NCBI GenBank assembly: GCA_031277535.1
Contig: JAITMD010000016.1
Span: forward strand, 62,001 to 126,000
Reading direction: 5' to 3'
DNA: 64,000 nucleotides
Source: Flavobacteriaceae bacterium
GTDB taxonomy: Bacteria; Bacteroidota; Bacteroidia; Flavobacteriales; Flavobacteriaceae
Shown here: piece by piece, positions 51,571 through 60,556 of the stretch
Layout: each line of letters opens with the position of its first letter
Position numbering within the stretch: position 1 is the stretch's first letter
Made by a program: the position numbers and the translations under genes
Notes under the pieces: model-generated
Databases searched by the model: none
Seen by the model: only the letters and a program-made list of their open reading frames with translations
What the model was told of the DNA's origin: nothing

Positions 51571-52188
51571 ATGAAAAACAAACCCAACTGGCTACGTATA
51601 GGGATATTATCCAGTACAGCATTATTCTTAGTTGTTGCAGTAGCATTCGAAATATTTGAATTGTCTTCTTTGCCAGCTCAATTTTTTGGTACGCTATTAG
51701 GTGTAGTGATTACAGCTATTATTACAGTACTACTTTTACAAGGACAAACTAAGAGTGAGGAGTCAAGAGAACGTCATTTACTTGTTTTTGAAAAAAAGCA
51801 AGAAGTATTCTTCCAATTCTTGAGTCAACTAAACACTATTTTACAGAGAGAGGCATTAAGCACAACCTTGTCTCAGAGTAAGAAATTAGAGAAGGAAGTT
51901 AATAATTTGCAAGATTTAATCTTTGAGTTTGGTTATCTTCAAATGCATACTTCAGCTGAAACATTTGATAAAGTACTTGGGCATGTAGGGAATTTGATGA
52001 CAGAAAGTATGTTGGTCAAAACAGCAGAAAGTCAATCAGCAGAGGCAGTGAAAAAGTATTATTTAGTACTAACAAATGATTTTTTTGCGATCGTGTCTTT
52101 ATTGAAACATGAATTATACAATGAGTTTTCTCCTCATGTGGACAAAGCAAAATTAGATAAGATTATAAAATTATCTTTTGAAAGATAA
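51571..52188 (+). CDS. membrane protein with two spans and a helical tail
   Basis: The 205-residue product has two close N-terminal spans (about 9-28: IGILSSTALFLVVAVAFEIF; about 35-55: FFGTLLGVVITAIITVLLLQ) and a cytoplasmic helical domain (about 60-205) rich in Glu, Lys and Gln with coiled-coil character (KKLEKEVNNLQDLIFEFG). The layout is reminiscent of small regulatory or sensor-like membrane proteins, but I do not recognise a family. It sits between tRNA-fMet copies 1 and 2, on the opposite strand, and ends in a shared terminator. Confidence 0.65.
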   Translation: MKNKPNWLRIGILSSTALFLVVAVAFEIFELSSLPAQFFGTLLGVVITAIITVLLLQGQTKSEESRERHLLVFEKKQEVFFQFLSQLNTILQREALSTTLSQSKKLEKEVNNLQDLIFEFGYLQMHTSAETFDKVLGHVGNLMTESMLVKTAESQSAEAVKKYYLVLTNDFFAIVSLLKHELYNEFSPHVDKAKLDKIIKLSFER

Positions 52189-52201
52189 AGATTATATAAC
52201 G

Positions 52202-52232
52202 AAAAAGCCAGTTCAATTGAACTGGCTTTTTT
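52202..52232. terminator. shared terminator of the 205-residue protein and tRNA-fMet copy 2
   Basis: AAAAAGCCAGTTCAA and TTGAACTGGCTTTTT form a perfect 15-bp palindrome (52202-52231) with A and T runs on both sides. Confidence 0.9.
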
Positions 52233-52238
52233 ACTTTG

Positions 52239-52311
52239 TAGCGGGAACAGGACTCGAACCTGTGACCTTCGGGTTATGAGCCCGACGAGCTGCCTACTGC
52301 TCTATCCCGCG
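52239..52311 (-). tRNA. initiator tRNA-Met (fMet, CAU), copy 2
   Basis: Identical over all 73 bases to copy 1. Its leader CACCATAATATCG differs from copy 1 at one base, and its terminator is unrelated in sequence to those of the other copies. Confidence 0.96.
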
Positions 52312-52772
52312 ATATTATGGTGCAAATATAGAACGAATATTTAGAGTAGACAAACACTTTTTGTATTTAACGCATAAGTTAACATTTAGTTTTCTGTTTG
52401 TTTAAAGCTGATTTGTGCTTTAAGTGTGTTGTTACGAGTATCTTAATATGGTTTTTGCCGTACCAGATTGTTGTGTAAATATTTTTGAATTCTATTGTAT
52501 TAACACTGTTTTTAATAAGGGATAGGTACTATTTGGTAATAGAAATGAAGTGCTATAGACTAAACTTAGTGGGAATAGTAGATATGTATTTAAGGAATAT
52601 GCTAACTTTAATCATTATAATAGTACTATTCCATTTCTTCAAAGTACAGAAATACTCAATTGACTTTGTGAGGGAGATTTGTTGCTTCTGGATAGTAGAG
52701 TATCCTATTATTGAGTACCTATTTTTATAATATACTTCTCAAGTAAAGAAACTTTTAAAGTTGTAAAATAAA
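52312..52772. other. 461-base gap between tRNA-fMet copies 2 and 3
   Basis: The gap holds the promoter of copy 2 and a 61-codon hydrophobic frame starting at ATG 52545, which I do not call. Nothing else can be supported. Confidence 0.5.
52323..52354 (-). promoter_or_regulatory. promoter of tRNA-fMet copy 2
   Basis: On the minus strand TTTG (52354-52351), a 20-base spacer and TATATTTG (52330-52323). Confidence 0.8.
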
Positions 52773-52798
52773 AAAGGACACTTAATGAAGTGTCCTTT
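52773..52798 (-). terminator. terminator of tRNA-fMet copy 3
   Basis: AAAGGACACTT (52773-52783) and AAGTGTCCTTT (52788-52798) form an 11-bp stem with loop AATG; the A run to the left is the T tail on the minus strand. Confidence 0.85.
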
Positions 52799-52804
52799 GC
52801 TTTG

Positions 52805-52877
52805 TAGCGGGAACAGGACTCGAACCTGTGACCTTCGGGTTATGAGCCCGACGAGCTGCCTACTGCTCTATCCCGCG
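52805..52877 (-). tRNA. initiator tRNA-Met (fMet, CAU), copy 3
   Basis: Identical over all 73 bases to copies 1 and 2, with the same leader CACCACAATATCG as copy 1. The era gene begins on the other strand about 120 bases away. Confidence 0.96.
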
Positions 52878-52888
52878 ATATTGTGGTG

Positions 52889-52919
52889 CAAATGTATAAT
52901 TATTATTTTAATAAACAAA
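52889..52919 (-). promoter_or_regulatory. promoter of tRNA-fMet copy 3
   Basis: On the minus strand TTTG (52919-52916), a 19-base spacer and TACATTTG (52896-52889) match the consensus. Confidence 0.85.
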
Positions 52920-52996
52920 ATTAATTACTCTTAACTTTTTTATTTTCTCTATGTCGTTGATATAAACTACCTTTGTGCCGAATTAATAATGTATTT

Positions 52997-53884
52997 ATGA
53001 AACACAAAGCAGGCTATGTCAATATAATTGGAAATCCAAATGTTGGAAAATCTACTTTAATGAATGCCTTTGTAGGGGAAAGATTATCAATTATTACCTC
53101 TAAAGCACAAACAACAAGACATCGTATTTTAGGTATCGTGAATGGTGACGATTTTCAAATATTGTTTTCAGACACTCCTGGTATTATTAAGCCAGCCTAT
53201 GATTTGCAAGAGTCTATGATGGACTTTGTTAAGTCTGCTTTTGAAGATGCTGATGTATTAGTATATATGGTTGAAACAGGAGAGAAGGAGTTAAAAGATG
53301 AAGCGTTTTTCAATCGTATTACAAACTCTAAAGTGCCTGTACTTTTGTTGTTAAACAAAATTGATAAGTCAAACCAAGAACAGTTGGAAGAGCAAGTGGC
53401 TTTGTGGACTTCAAAAGTTCCAAATGCAGAGATATTTCCTATATCTGCCTTGGAGAATTTTAATGTGCAACCTGTATTTGAAAGAATCTTAGAATTATTG
53501 CCAGAAAATGCTCCTTATTATCCAAAAGATGCTTTAACGGATAAACCTGAACGTTTCTTTGTGAATGAAATCATTAGAGAAAAGATCCTTTTAAACTACG
53601 ATAAAGAGATTCCTTATTCTGTAGAAGTAGAAACAGAGGAGTTTAAAGAAGAAGATAATATCATTCGCATTAGAGCCTTAATCATGGTTGAGCGCGATAG
53701 TCAAAAAGGTATTATTATCGGACATAAAGGTAGTGCCTTGAAAAAAGTAGGTACAACTGCAAGAGAAGAAATGGAAAAGTTCTTTATGAAAAAAGTACAC
53801 TTAGAACTTTTTGTAAAAGTTAATAAAGACTGGAGAAGTAGTGAGTATCAGCTTCGCCGTTTTGGATACAATCAAAAGAAATAG
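52997..53884 (+). CDS. era: ribosome-assembly GTPase Era
   Basis: The ATG at 52997 gives the usual N-terminus (MKHKAGYVNIIGNPNVGKST); the frame is open 24 bases further upstream, but that part contains the TACCTTTG box (52968-52975) that looks like its -7 element. The 295-residue product has the GTPase domain (GNPNVGKST, DTPG, NKID) and a C-terminal KH domain (LIMVERDSQKGIIIGHKGSA, then LKKVG). Era binds 16S rRNA and is needed for 30S maturation. The der gene follows after 59 bases. Confidence 0.96.
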   Translation: MKHKAGYVNIIGNPNVGKSTLMNAFVGERLSIITSKAQTTRHRILGIVNGDDFQILFSDTPGIIKPAYDLQESMMDFVKSAFEDADVLVYMVETGEKELKDEAFFNRITNSKVPVLLLLNKIDKSNQEQLEEQVALWTSKVPNAEIFPISALENFNVQPVFERILELLPENAPYYPKDALTDKPERFFVNEIIREKILLNYDKEIPYSVEVETEEFKEEDNIIRIRALIMVERDSQKGIIIGHKGSALKKVGTTAREEMEKFFMKKVHLELFVKVNKDWRSSEYQLRRFGYNQKK

Positions 53885-53943
53885 TAGAATTAAAATAAAA
53901 GTATTGCATTGAAATACTAACTTTGCAACATATTTAGATATTT

Positions 53944-55266
53944 ATGAGTAGTATAGTAGCCATAGTTGGGAGACCAAACGTAGGAAAATCAACTTTTTTT
54001 AATCGATTGATTCAAAGAAGAGAAGCTATCGTAGATTCGGTTAGTGGAGTGACACGTGATAGAAACTACGGCAAATCAGAGTGGAATGGAAGAGAGTTTT
54101 CTGTTATCGATACAGGAGGTTATATAAAAGGATCTGATGATATTTTTGAAGGAGAAATTAGACGTCAAGTAAATTTAGCTATAGAAGAAGCAGATGCCAT
54201 CATTTTCGTTGTAGACGTAGAAGAAGGAATTACTCCTATGGATGCCGAAGTTGCTCGTTTGTTGAGAAAAGAGACAAAACCTATTTTTGTAGCAGTTAAT
54301 AAAGTAGATAGTAGTAAACGTATGGATGATACGTTTGAGTTCTACAATCTTGGGTTAGGAGAAATATATCCTATTGCTGGTATGAATGGTAGTGGTACAG
54401 GAGACTTATTGGATGCTGTAGTTGCTGGTTTACCAAAAGAAGAAGAAAAAGAAGAAAAAGAAGAAGGAGAAGAAGGAGAATTGCCACGTTTTTGTGTAGT
54501 AGGTCGTCCAAATGCAGGTAAATCAAGCTTCATCAATGCACTTATTGGTGAAGATCGTTACATCGTAACTGATATTGCCGGTACAACTCGTGATGCTATT
54601 GATACGCGTTTCAATCAGTTTGGTTTTGATTTCAACTTAGTGGATACAGCAGGTATTCGTAGAAAATCAAAAGTAAAAGAAGACTTAGAGTTCTATTCAG
54701 TAATGCGTTCTGTACGTGCTATTGAACATAGTGATGTATGTATTTTAATGGTTGATGCTACAAGAGGCTTCGAAGGTCAAGATCAAAATATCTTCTGGTT
54801 AGCAGAAAAGAACAGAAAAGGAGTAGTAATCTTAGTAAACAAGTGGGACTTGATTGATAAAGATACTATGACTGCAAAAATGTTTGAAGATAAAATACGT
54901 GAAGAAATCGCACCTTTTACAGATGTGCCTATCGTGTTTACTTCTACAATTACAAAACAACGTTTGTTAAAAGCTTTAGAGGCTGCTGTGAAAGTATATG
55001 AAAATAGAACTCAACGTATTTCTACTTCTAAGTTTAACGAAGCGATGTTGCCAATTGTAGAGCATACACCACCACCTGCAATAAAAGGGAAGTATATTAA
55101 AATTAAATACTGTATGCAGTTGCCAACACCTACACCACAGTTCGTGTTTTTTGCAAACTTGCCACAGTATGTAAAAGATCCTTACAAACGTTTTATTGAA
55201 AACAAGTTGAGAGAAATGTATGACTTCAGTGGGGTGCCTATTGATATATATTTCCGTCAGAAATAA
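53944..55266 (+). CDS. der: ribosome-assembly GTPase Der (EngA)
   Basis: The 440-residue product has two tandem GTPase domains and a C-terminal KH-like domain. Motifs of domain 1: [18 protein letters not shown]; domain 2 (from about residue 180): [21 protein letters not shown]. An acidic stretch ([15 protein letters not shown], about 161-176) links the two. Der is required for 50S subunit maturation. A TAACTTTG box at 53918-53925 may be its -7 element, so era and der may have separate promoters. A strong terminator follows. Confidence 0.97.
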   Translation: MSSIVAIVGRPNVGKSTFFNRLIQRREAIVDSVSGVTRDRNYGKSEWNGREFSVIDTGGYIKGSDDIFEGEIRRQVNLAIEEADAIIFVVDVEEGITPMDAEVARLLRKETKPIFVAVNKVDSSKRMDDTFEFYNLGLGEIYPIAGMNGSGTGDLLDAVVAGLPKEEEKEEKEEGEEGELPRFCVVGRPNAGKSSFINALIGEDRYIVTDIAGTTRDAIDTRFNQFGFDFNLVDTAGIRRKSKVKEDLEFYSVMRSVRAIEHSDVCILMVDATRGFEGQDQNIFWLAEKNRKGVVILVNKWDLIDKDTMTAKMFEDKIREEIAPFTDVPIVFTSTITKQRLLKALEAAVKVYENRTQRISTSKFNEAMLPIVEHTPPPAIKGKYIKIKYCMQLPTPTPQFVFFANLPQYVKDPYKRFIENKLREMYDFSGVPIDIYFRQK

Positions 55267-55290
55267 TAAAAAATAAAGTAATATATTTAT

Positions 55291-55322
55291 GGTCTTAGTG
55301 TTAATACACTAAGACCTTTTTT
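55291..55322 (+). terminator. terminator of der
   Basis: GGTCTTAGTGT (55291-55301) and ACACTAAGACC (55306-55316) form a perfect 11-bp stem with loop TAAT and six Ts. The next gene starts three bases later. Confidence 0.93.
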
Positions 55323-55325
55323 ATT

Positions 55326-58070
55326 ATGAGACATCTGACACTTTTTATATTCTTGTTTTTTACCTCATTTCTCATGGCGCAGAACACTGTTAACGTCAAG
55401 GGAATGGTAGTCGATTCTTTAGGTAAACCCATTGAGGCATCGACTGTTTACTTTTCTAAACAACGAGATTCTACTTTGGTAGAGTACACAATGACAGACA
55501 GTAAAGGGAATTTTAAAATGAGCTTTAACAAGGTAAAAGATCCTCTTATTTTGAAGATTTCTATGATAGGGTATAAAGAATATACTAAGAAATTTGAGAA
55601 GGGAATTGAAGCAGATGAAGAGATGGGGAGGATAATGCTGAAAGAGTATGGACAGCTTTTAGATGAATTAGTTGTACAAGCAGAAGTGCCACCTATACGT
55701 ATCAAAAAGGACACATTGGAGTTTAATGCTGCATCTTTTAAGGTGCGTCCTGATGCAAATTTGGAAGAACTATTAAAACAATTACCTGGTGTTCAGATAG
55801 ACGAGAATAAAGCAATTACAATTAATGGAAAGCCAGTAAATGAAATATTGGTTAATGGAAAACCTTTTTTCAGTGAAGATGGGAAAATTGCTTTAGAAAA
55901 CCTACCAGCAGAGATTATTAAGAAAGTACAAGTAACCGATAAGAAATCGAAGAAAGAGAAGTTTACCAAAGAACGTAGTCGCACAGATGATGCGAGTATT
56001 AATATTACTGTGGACGAAGAGAAGAATAAAGGACACTTTGGTAGGGTATCGGCAGGATACGGTAGTGATAAACGGTATGAAAGTGGTTTGTTTTTGAATA
56101 GCTTTAATCAAAAACGAAAAATTAGTTTGGTTGGTTCTGCCAACAATATCAATGCGATGGGGTTCTCCATGGACAAGGTGTTCGATAATATGCGATCAGG
56201 TAAGTCTGGTGGAGGTATTACAGAGTCGCGAATGTTGGGAGTTAATTTTATTGAGAATGTAACAGATAAACTAAACGTTAATGGTAGTTACAATTACAAT
56301 TTTTCTGAAAGTGAGAATAAAAACAAGCGTTCAGCAACTAACTTTTTACCATCAGGGGAGTTTAGCACTAACAGTGAATCTAATGCTATAACGGGTAGTG
56401 AAGGACATCGTGCAAATATGTCTGTAGATTACACCGGAGAGAAAGACGCTTTTTTCTTTAGCCCTACATTCAATCAATCGCATAACTATAGCAATGGCGG
56501 TAGCAACCAATTGTCGTTAGATGAATATGGAAAATCGTTGAATGAAAGCCAATCTACTACATCTTCTAAGGGTGATACGTATGGTTTTGGTAGTTCTGCG
56601 CGTTATTTGAGAAAGTTTAAACGCGAAGGACATTTCTTTAGTGTTGAATTATCCAACACCAACAATTCTAATACACAAGACATTCTTCATGAGTCGTTGA
56701 CTAAGTTTTATCAATCAGAGAAAGCAAACGATCAGCGCCGTCAGTTCAAAAGGAGTGACAAAACAAGTGATGCCTACGGAATTAGTATGGAATATAGTCA
56801 GCCAATTACCGATTCTTTAGGAGTATCGATTGGGGCTAAATGGTATCGTGACCAAACTATTGATGACTTAAAAGTATATAATTTTAACGAAGTTACTGGG
56901 GGCTATACAAATATCAATGTATTGGAAACAAATCGTTATACAACTGTTTCAACAGATATTTCTCCTTATGTAAATATAGCGTGGAACAAGAAAAAATACT
57001 TTGTCAATGTCAATGCCCAAACAAGTATTGTTAAGAATAGTTCGGATGCGTTGTTTAATGGAAAAGAATACGCTATTGATAAGCATTATATTAATCCGAA
57101 TATCAATGCGATGGTAAATTACAATTTTAGCAAAGACAAAAACCTATTTGGATATTATCGCTACAATGTAACTTATCAAAGTGCAAATGAATTATTGGAT
57201 ATTACAGATATTTCTAATCCTTTGAATACAACAATTGGTAATCCAGACTTGTTGCCTACAGGGCAACACAGCATGAATCTGAGCTATCGTTCGTATAATT
57301 TTCAATCGCGAATGGGCTATAATATTAGTGGTAATGCATCGTTTTACAACAATAGTATTGTAAACTCTGTGGTGTATGACGAGGATAAGAAAGCAATCTC
57401 TACTTATCAAAATATAAATGGAAATTACCAATGGGCAGTTAATGCAGATTGGTATATCAACTCTAAATGGGGCGATCACGCCTTGAAATACGGGGTAAGT
57501 TTGCGTTTTAATCAAACAGTAAGTAATGGGTTTATCGATGGAGCACAGTACCAATCTGTAGGGGATAATATTGTGCCAAGAGTGTATATGAATTACGATT
57601 ATAAAGAGTTACTGAATATCAAGCCATCGTATTCATATCGACATAATACAACGCAATACACTAATTTTTCTGTAGATAAAGCGTCAAATTTTATGCATCA
57701 ATTCAATGTGCAAACAACGTCTTATTGGCCAAAGAATGTAGTATTTGGAAACGATTTTGGCTATACGTATAATTCTAAAATAGCTACAGGGTATAAACGC
57801 GATTTTTATATGTGGAATATTAGCTTGGCTTATGAGTTTTATAAAAGTAAGTTTAACGCCAAAGTGAAGGTGTACGATGTCTTGAATCAAAATACAAGTA
57901 GTGTGCGCACGATAGATCCAATGCAAATTGTAGATTCGGAAAGCTTGGTTTTAAAGCGTTATATCATGTTCTCATTGACTTATAAGTTGAATGAATTTGC
58001 CGGAGCTAAGAAAAAAGGACAAAGAGGTAGAGGTGGAATGTCTGCTCCTGTTCGCGCTGTGATGTATTAA
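55326..58070 (+). CDS. outer-membrane beta-barrel protein with carboxypeptidase-like domain
   Basis: The 914-residue product has a signal peptide (LFIFLFFTSFLMA, Q19), a CarboxypepD_reg-like Ig domain (about 22-110, with VKGMVVDSLGKPIEASTVYF), a plug-like region (about 115-220, LEELLKQLPGVQIDENKAIT, then INGKPVNEILVNGKPFFSED) and a large C-terminal beta barrel (about 225-895) of the outer-membrane beta-barrel family 3. It resembles a TonB-dependent receptor but lacks a clear TonB box and a SusD partner. The tail is Gly/Arg-rich (KKGQRGRGGMSAPVRAVMY). Its substrate is unknown. The gene follows the der terminator directly. Confidence 0.88.
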   Translation: MRHLTLFIFLFFTSFLMAQNTVNVKGMVVDSLGKPIEASTVYFSKQRDSTLVEYTMTDSKGNFKMSFNKVKDPLILKISMIGYKEYTKKFEKGIEADEEMGRIMLKEYGQLLDELVVQAEVPPIRIKKDTLEFNAASFKVRPDANLEELLKQLPGVQIDENKAITINGKPVNEILVNGKPFFSEDGKIALENLPAEIIKKVQVTDKKSKKEKFTKERSRTDDASINITVDEEKNKGHFGRVSAGYGSDKRYESGLFLNSFNQKRKISLVGSANNINAMGFSMDKVFDNMRSGKSGGGITESRMLGVNFIENVTDKLNVNGSYNYNFSESENKNKRSATNFLPSGEFSTNSESNAITGSEGHRANMSVDYTGEKDAFFFSPTFNQSHNYSNGGSNQLSLDEYGKSLNESQSTTSSKGDTYGFGSSARYLRKFKREGHFFSVELSNTNNSNTQDILHESLTKFYQSEKANDQRRQFKRSDKTSDAYGISMEYSQPITDSLGVSIGAKWYRDQTIDDLKVYNFNEVTGGYTNINVLETNRYTTVSTDISPYVNIAWNKKKYFVNVNAQTSIVKNSSDALFNGKEYAIDKHYINPNINAMVNYNFSKDKNLFGYYRYNVTYQSANELLDITDISNPLNTTIGNPDLLPTGQHSMNLSYRSYNFQSRMGYNISGNASFYNNSIVNSVVYDEDKKAISTYQNINGNYQWAVNADWYINSKWGDHALKYGVSLRFNQTVSNGFIDGAQYQSVGDNIVPRVYMNYDYKELLNIKPSYSYRHNTTQYTNFSVDKASNFMHQFNVQTTSYWPKNVVFGNDFGYTYNSKIATGYKRDFYMWNISLAYEFYKSKFNAKVKVYDVLNQNTSSVRTIDPMQIVDSESLVLKRYIMFSLTYKLNEFAGAKKKGQRGRGGMSAPVRAVMY

Positions 58071-58111
58071 GAGAATTGCAATAAAAACAATTAGTGAAAA
58101 GTATAAAAGAG

Positions 58112-58154
58112 AGGGGAAGTACAATTCTAACAAGACTTGTACTTCCCCTTTCTT
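58112..58154 (+). terminator. terminator of the beta-barrel gene
   Basis: GGGGAAGTACAA (58113-58124) and TTGTACTTCCCC (58137-58148) form a perfect 12-bp stem with a 12-nt loop; a T-rich stretch follows. Confidence 0.85.
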
Positions 58155-58191
58155 TTTATTTCGCTTTTACTGTCACCTTTTTATGAGCTTT

Positions 58192-58271
58192 CTGAGTCCA
58201 TTGCAAGTCCATTAAAATAGCTGTCTTAATAGACTTGCAATGGACTCAGAATGGACTCAAAATGGATTCAA
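58192..58271. repeat. 11-bp unit repeat element with inverted arm
   Basis: Right side: four 11-bp units in tandem, AATAGACTTGC (58228-58238), AATGGACTCAG, AATGGACTCAA and AATGGATTCAA (ending 58271). Left side: CTGAGTCCATT and GCAAGTCCATT (58192-58213), the reverse complements of two such units. A 14-base spacer (58214-58227) separates the sides; the left arm pairs with the first two right-hand units with one mismatch. The layout (two inverted units, short spacer, four tandem units) is the same as at 14051-14129, but the unit sequence is different. Confidence 0.85.
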
Positions 58272-58282
58272 ACAAAACAAAA

Positions 58283-58322
58283 ACAGGTAATACATGGTGA
58301 TTCGTCACCTTGTACTACCTGT
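58283..58322 (-). terminator. UUCG-loop hairpin behind the TPM gene
   Basis: ACAGGTAATACATGGTGA (58283-58300) pairs with TCACCTTGTACTACCTGT (58305-58322) with two mismatches around a TTCG tetraloop. A T run on the plus side and an A-rich run on the other would suit either strand; the nearest gene end is that of the minus-strand TPM gene. Confidence 0.75.
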
Positions 58323-58354
58323 ATGTATTTTTTTTAAAAATTCTTGTATCAGTA

Positions 58355-59179
58355 TTACCAGCTTCCGCTTGAGCCACCTCCAGAGAAACCTCCTCCTCCG
58401 AAGCCGCCGCCAAAACCGCCACCTCCGCCACCGAAGCCTCCACCTCCAAAACCACGACCACTGCTGCCTCCACCTCTGGATAAGCTGCTAAGTATGATGA
58501 TGTCTGCTAAGTCTTCGCCAAAACTGCGTTTACGCGTACCTCCGTTGTTACCTCCACCTTTGTTTTTGCTAAAGATAATTGATGCTACTATAATACCAAT
58601 AATCAAAAACAGACAGATTAATCCACCTACTTCGTTTTCTCCATCCATTCTGGCATTGGGATCGGCTTCGTAGGAACCGTTTAGCATAGCAAATATACCA
58701 TCTATTCCTTTTTGAAAACCACCGTAGTAGTCTCCTTTTTTGAACTCTGGTATAATTTCGTTTCGGATTAGTGAACCTCCTTGTCCAGCAGTTATTTGTA
58801 TTTCTGCACCATAACCAGGATAAATACCTATTTTGCGATCTTGTTCAGCAAATAGCATCACCACTCCATTTCCTTTGTCCTTTTGTCCAATACCCCAGGT
58901 TTGTCCCCATCGAGGGCCTAATAGGTTAATATCTTCTCCTTCTAAGGATGGAATCGTAATTAATACAATTTGCGTTGAAGTGCTGTCAGCATAGTTGATT
59001 AATTTGCGCTCAATGTTATTCTTCTGATCAGGGGTAAGTATATTAGCATAGTCATAAACAGAAGTCTGCTTGCTTTTGCTTGGCACAGGGGGGATATCGT
59101 ATTGGGCATAGTTCAACTGTGTAATGAAAGAGAACATTACAACAAGTAAACATTTGATATATTTATTTACTACTTTCAT
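58355..59179 (-). CDS. TPM domain protein with Gly-rich tail (YgcG-like)
   Basis: The 274-residue product has a signal peptide (CLLVVMFSFITQLNYAQ, about 10-26), a TPM domain (about 41-168: VYDYANILTPDQKNNIERKL, IVLITIPSL, GVVMLFAEQDRKIGIYPGYG), a membrane span at about 185-203 and a Gly-rich tail of some 40 residues (GGGFGGGG repeats) ending SGSW. This is the usual layout of YgcG/TPM proteins, which work together with LemA in the envelope; function is poorly understood. It lies six bases behind the second TPM gene in an operon with LemA, MerR and M23 genes. Confidence 0.9.
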   Translation of the reverse strand: MKVVNKYIKCLLVVMFSFITQLNYAQYDIPPVPSKSKQTSVYDYANILTPDQKNNIERKLINYADSTSTQIVLITIPSLEGEDINLLGPRWGQTWGIGQKDKGNGVVMLFAEQDRKIGIYPGYGAEIQITAGQGGSLIRNEIIPEFKKGDYYGGFQKGIDGIFAMLNGSYEADPNARMDGENEVGGLICLFLIIGIIVASIIFSKNKGGGNNGGTRKRSFGEDLADIIILSSLSRGGGSSGRGFGGGGFGGGGGGFGGGFGGGGFSGGGSSGSW

Positions 59180-59185
59180 TGAAGG

Positions 59186-59632
59186 TTATGCTTTTGATAT
59201 CTCGTTTGATAATTCGTTTGTATTGTTGTCGGTAGTTGGGAAATATACTTTTAGTTTGCTTCCCGCTTTTAAAATACCGTAGATAAGCCCTTGTTTGTAC
59301 AACCCTTGTTTAAAGTGATTAACTACAAGTTCTCTCGTTCCATTCCAGAAGTCTTCTTGTTGTACTTTCTGGTGAATCCCTTCATCACCCAAAATTACAA
59401 AAGCCTTATTGGTAAGACAAATGTAAAATAACACAGCATTTCGATCTTTGGTTTGATGCATGTTTAGGTTGTGAAAAACCTTCTGTGCTCGTTCCATTGG
59501 TTCGTCTTTGGAAGAGGTTTCTATGTGTACACGTATCTCTCCTGATGTGTTTTTTTCTGCTTGAGTAATGGCTTGTACAATTTCTTTTTCGTCTTGGTCA
59601 GACAAAAATTGACGAATCTTGTTTAGCGCCAT
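59186..59632 (-). CDS. TPM domain protein, cytoplasmic or short form
   Basis: The 148-residue product has only a TPM domain (about 10-130: QAITQAEKNTSGEIRVHIET, AVLFYICLTNKAFVILGDEG), with no signal peptide and no membrane span. The start ATG overlaps the last base of the LemA stop codon. Together with the longer TPM protein it forms a conserved LemA-TPM-TPM set in Bacteroidota. The function is unknown; the absence of a signal suggests that this copy acts on the cytoplasmic side. Confidence 0.88.
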   Translation of the reverse strand: MALNKIRQFLSDQDEKEIVQAITQAEKNTSGEIRVHIETSSKDEPMERAQKVFHNLNMHQTKDRNAVLFYICLTNKAFVILGDEGIHQKVQQEDFWNGTRELVVNHFKQGLYKQGLIYGILKAGSKLKVYFPTTDNNTNELSNEISKA

Positions 59633-60216
59633 TAGAACTGTACTTTTGGTGCTTTCTCTGCTCCAGCTTCTGCTTTAAAGAATGGTTTTTCTTTGTAGTC
59701 GCTCAAGAAGAATTTGTTTGGCACTTTTAAGATATACGTGTTGTATGTTTCTACAGTTTCGTTAAAACGTGTACGTTGCGTAAATATTTGGTTTTCTGTA
59801 CTTACTAATTCGTCTTGTAACTTTGTAAACTGTTCTGTAGCTTTTAGCTCAGGGTATTTCTCCATAGTTACCATTAAACGGCCTAAAGCACTTGATACTC
59901 CTGTTTGCGCTTGTTGGAAGTTTGTCAATTGCTCAGCTGTCATATTACTTGGGTCTATAGTGATAGAAGTCGCTTTTGCACGTGCATTTGTTACTGCTTC
60001 TAAAGTCGACTTTTCAAAGTCTGCTGCCTTTTTAGCTACCTCTACTAAGTTTGGAATAAGGTTGGTTCTGCGTTGGTAAGCTCCTTCTACGTCTGCCCAA
60101 GATTTGTTTACTTTTTGTTTAAAAGTAAGGGCTGAGTTTTGGTAGTTCATAGACATCATAAAGTATGCGCCTACTAATACTACTGCTGCGATGATAAACG
60201 GTAATGCTTTTTTCAT
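59632..60216 (-). CDS. lemA: LemA family protein
   Basis: The 194-residue product has one N-terminal membrane span (about 5-21: LPFIIAAVVLVGAYFMM) and a helical periplasmic domain with the LemA hallmarks NKSWADVEGAYQRRTNLIPN and AIGRYPELKA-like VTMEKYPELKATEQF plus TRFNETVETYN. LemA proteins form helical bundles at the inner membrane and are nearly always linked to TPM/YgcG genes, as here. It starts ten bases behind the MerR gene. Confidence 0.94.
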   Translation of the reverse strand: MKKALPFIIAAVVLVGAYFMMSMNYQNSALTFKQKVNKSWADVEGAYQRRTNLIPNLVEVAKKAADFEKSTLEAVTNARAKATSITIDPSNMTAEQLTNFQQAQTGVSSALGRLMVTMEKYPELKATEQFTKLQDELVSTENQIFTQRTRFNETVETYNTYILKVPNKFFLSDYKEKPFFKAEAGAEKAPKVQF

Positions 60217-60226
60217 AGTTTCTTTT

Positions 60227-60556
60227 TTAAAGTTCGTTTTTGATATTTAATAATGTTGCCTTGATGTATTCTAATTTTTTAATTATTTCAAAGTTGTCTA
60301 CAGACTCTTTGGGTTTGTTTTTAAGGTATTCTTTTGCTCCTTCTAAGGTAAATCCTCTTTCTTTTACTAAATGGAAGATCAGTTCAAGATTTTGAACATC
60401 TTGCGGAGTAAACATACGATTTCCTTTAGCGTTTTTCTTTGGCTTTAGAATGTCAAACTCTTTTTCCCAAAAACGCAGCAATGACGCATTTACGTCAAAT
60501 GCTTTGGCCAATTCGCCAATACTGTAGTATCTTTTATCTGGTAAGTCTAATTTCAT
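60227..60556 (-). CDS. MerR family transcriptional regulator
   Basis: The 109-residue product carries the MerR winged helix-turn-helix at its N-terminus (about 10-75: YSIGELAKAFDVNASLLRFW, then EKEFDILKPKKN and GNRMFTPQD) and a short helical C-terminus (about 76-109). It lacks the effector-binding domain of full-length MerR proteins, so the signal is unknown. The ATG overlaps the last base of the M23 stop codon. It sits inside the M23-LemA-TPM operon and may regulate it. Confidence 0.9.
   Translation of the reverse strand: MKLDLPDKRYYSIGELAKAFDVNASLLRFWEKEFDILKPKKNAKGNRMFTPQDVQNLELIFHLVKERGFTLEGAKEYLKNKPKESVDNFEIIKKLEYIKATLLNIKNEL

Noticed and set aside
52485..52730. Hydrophobic ORF between tRNA-fMet copies 2 and 3 on the plus strand
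   Set aside because: It starts with TTG, or with ATG only from 52545 (61 codons); it is compositionally what AT-rich DNA gives by chance and has no recognisable leader. The terminator at 52773 is explained by tRNA copy 3.
58344..58673. Proline-rich ORF on the plus strand
   Set aside because: It is the antisense shadow of the Gly-rich tail of the TPM protein; GGN codons read as proline codons on the other strand.
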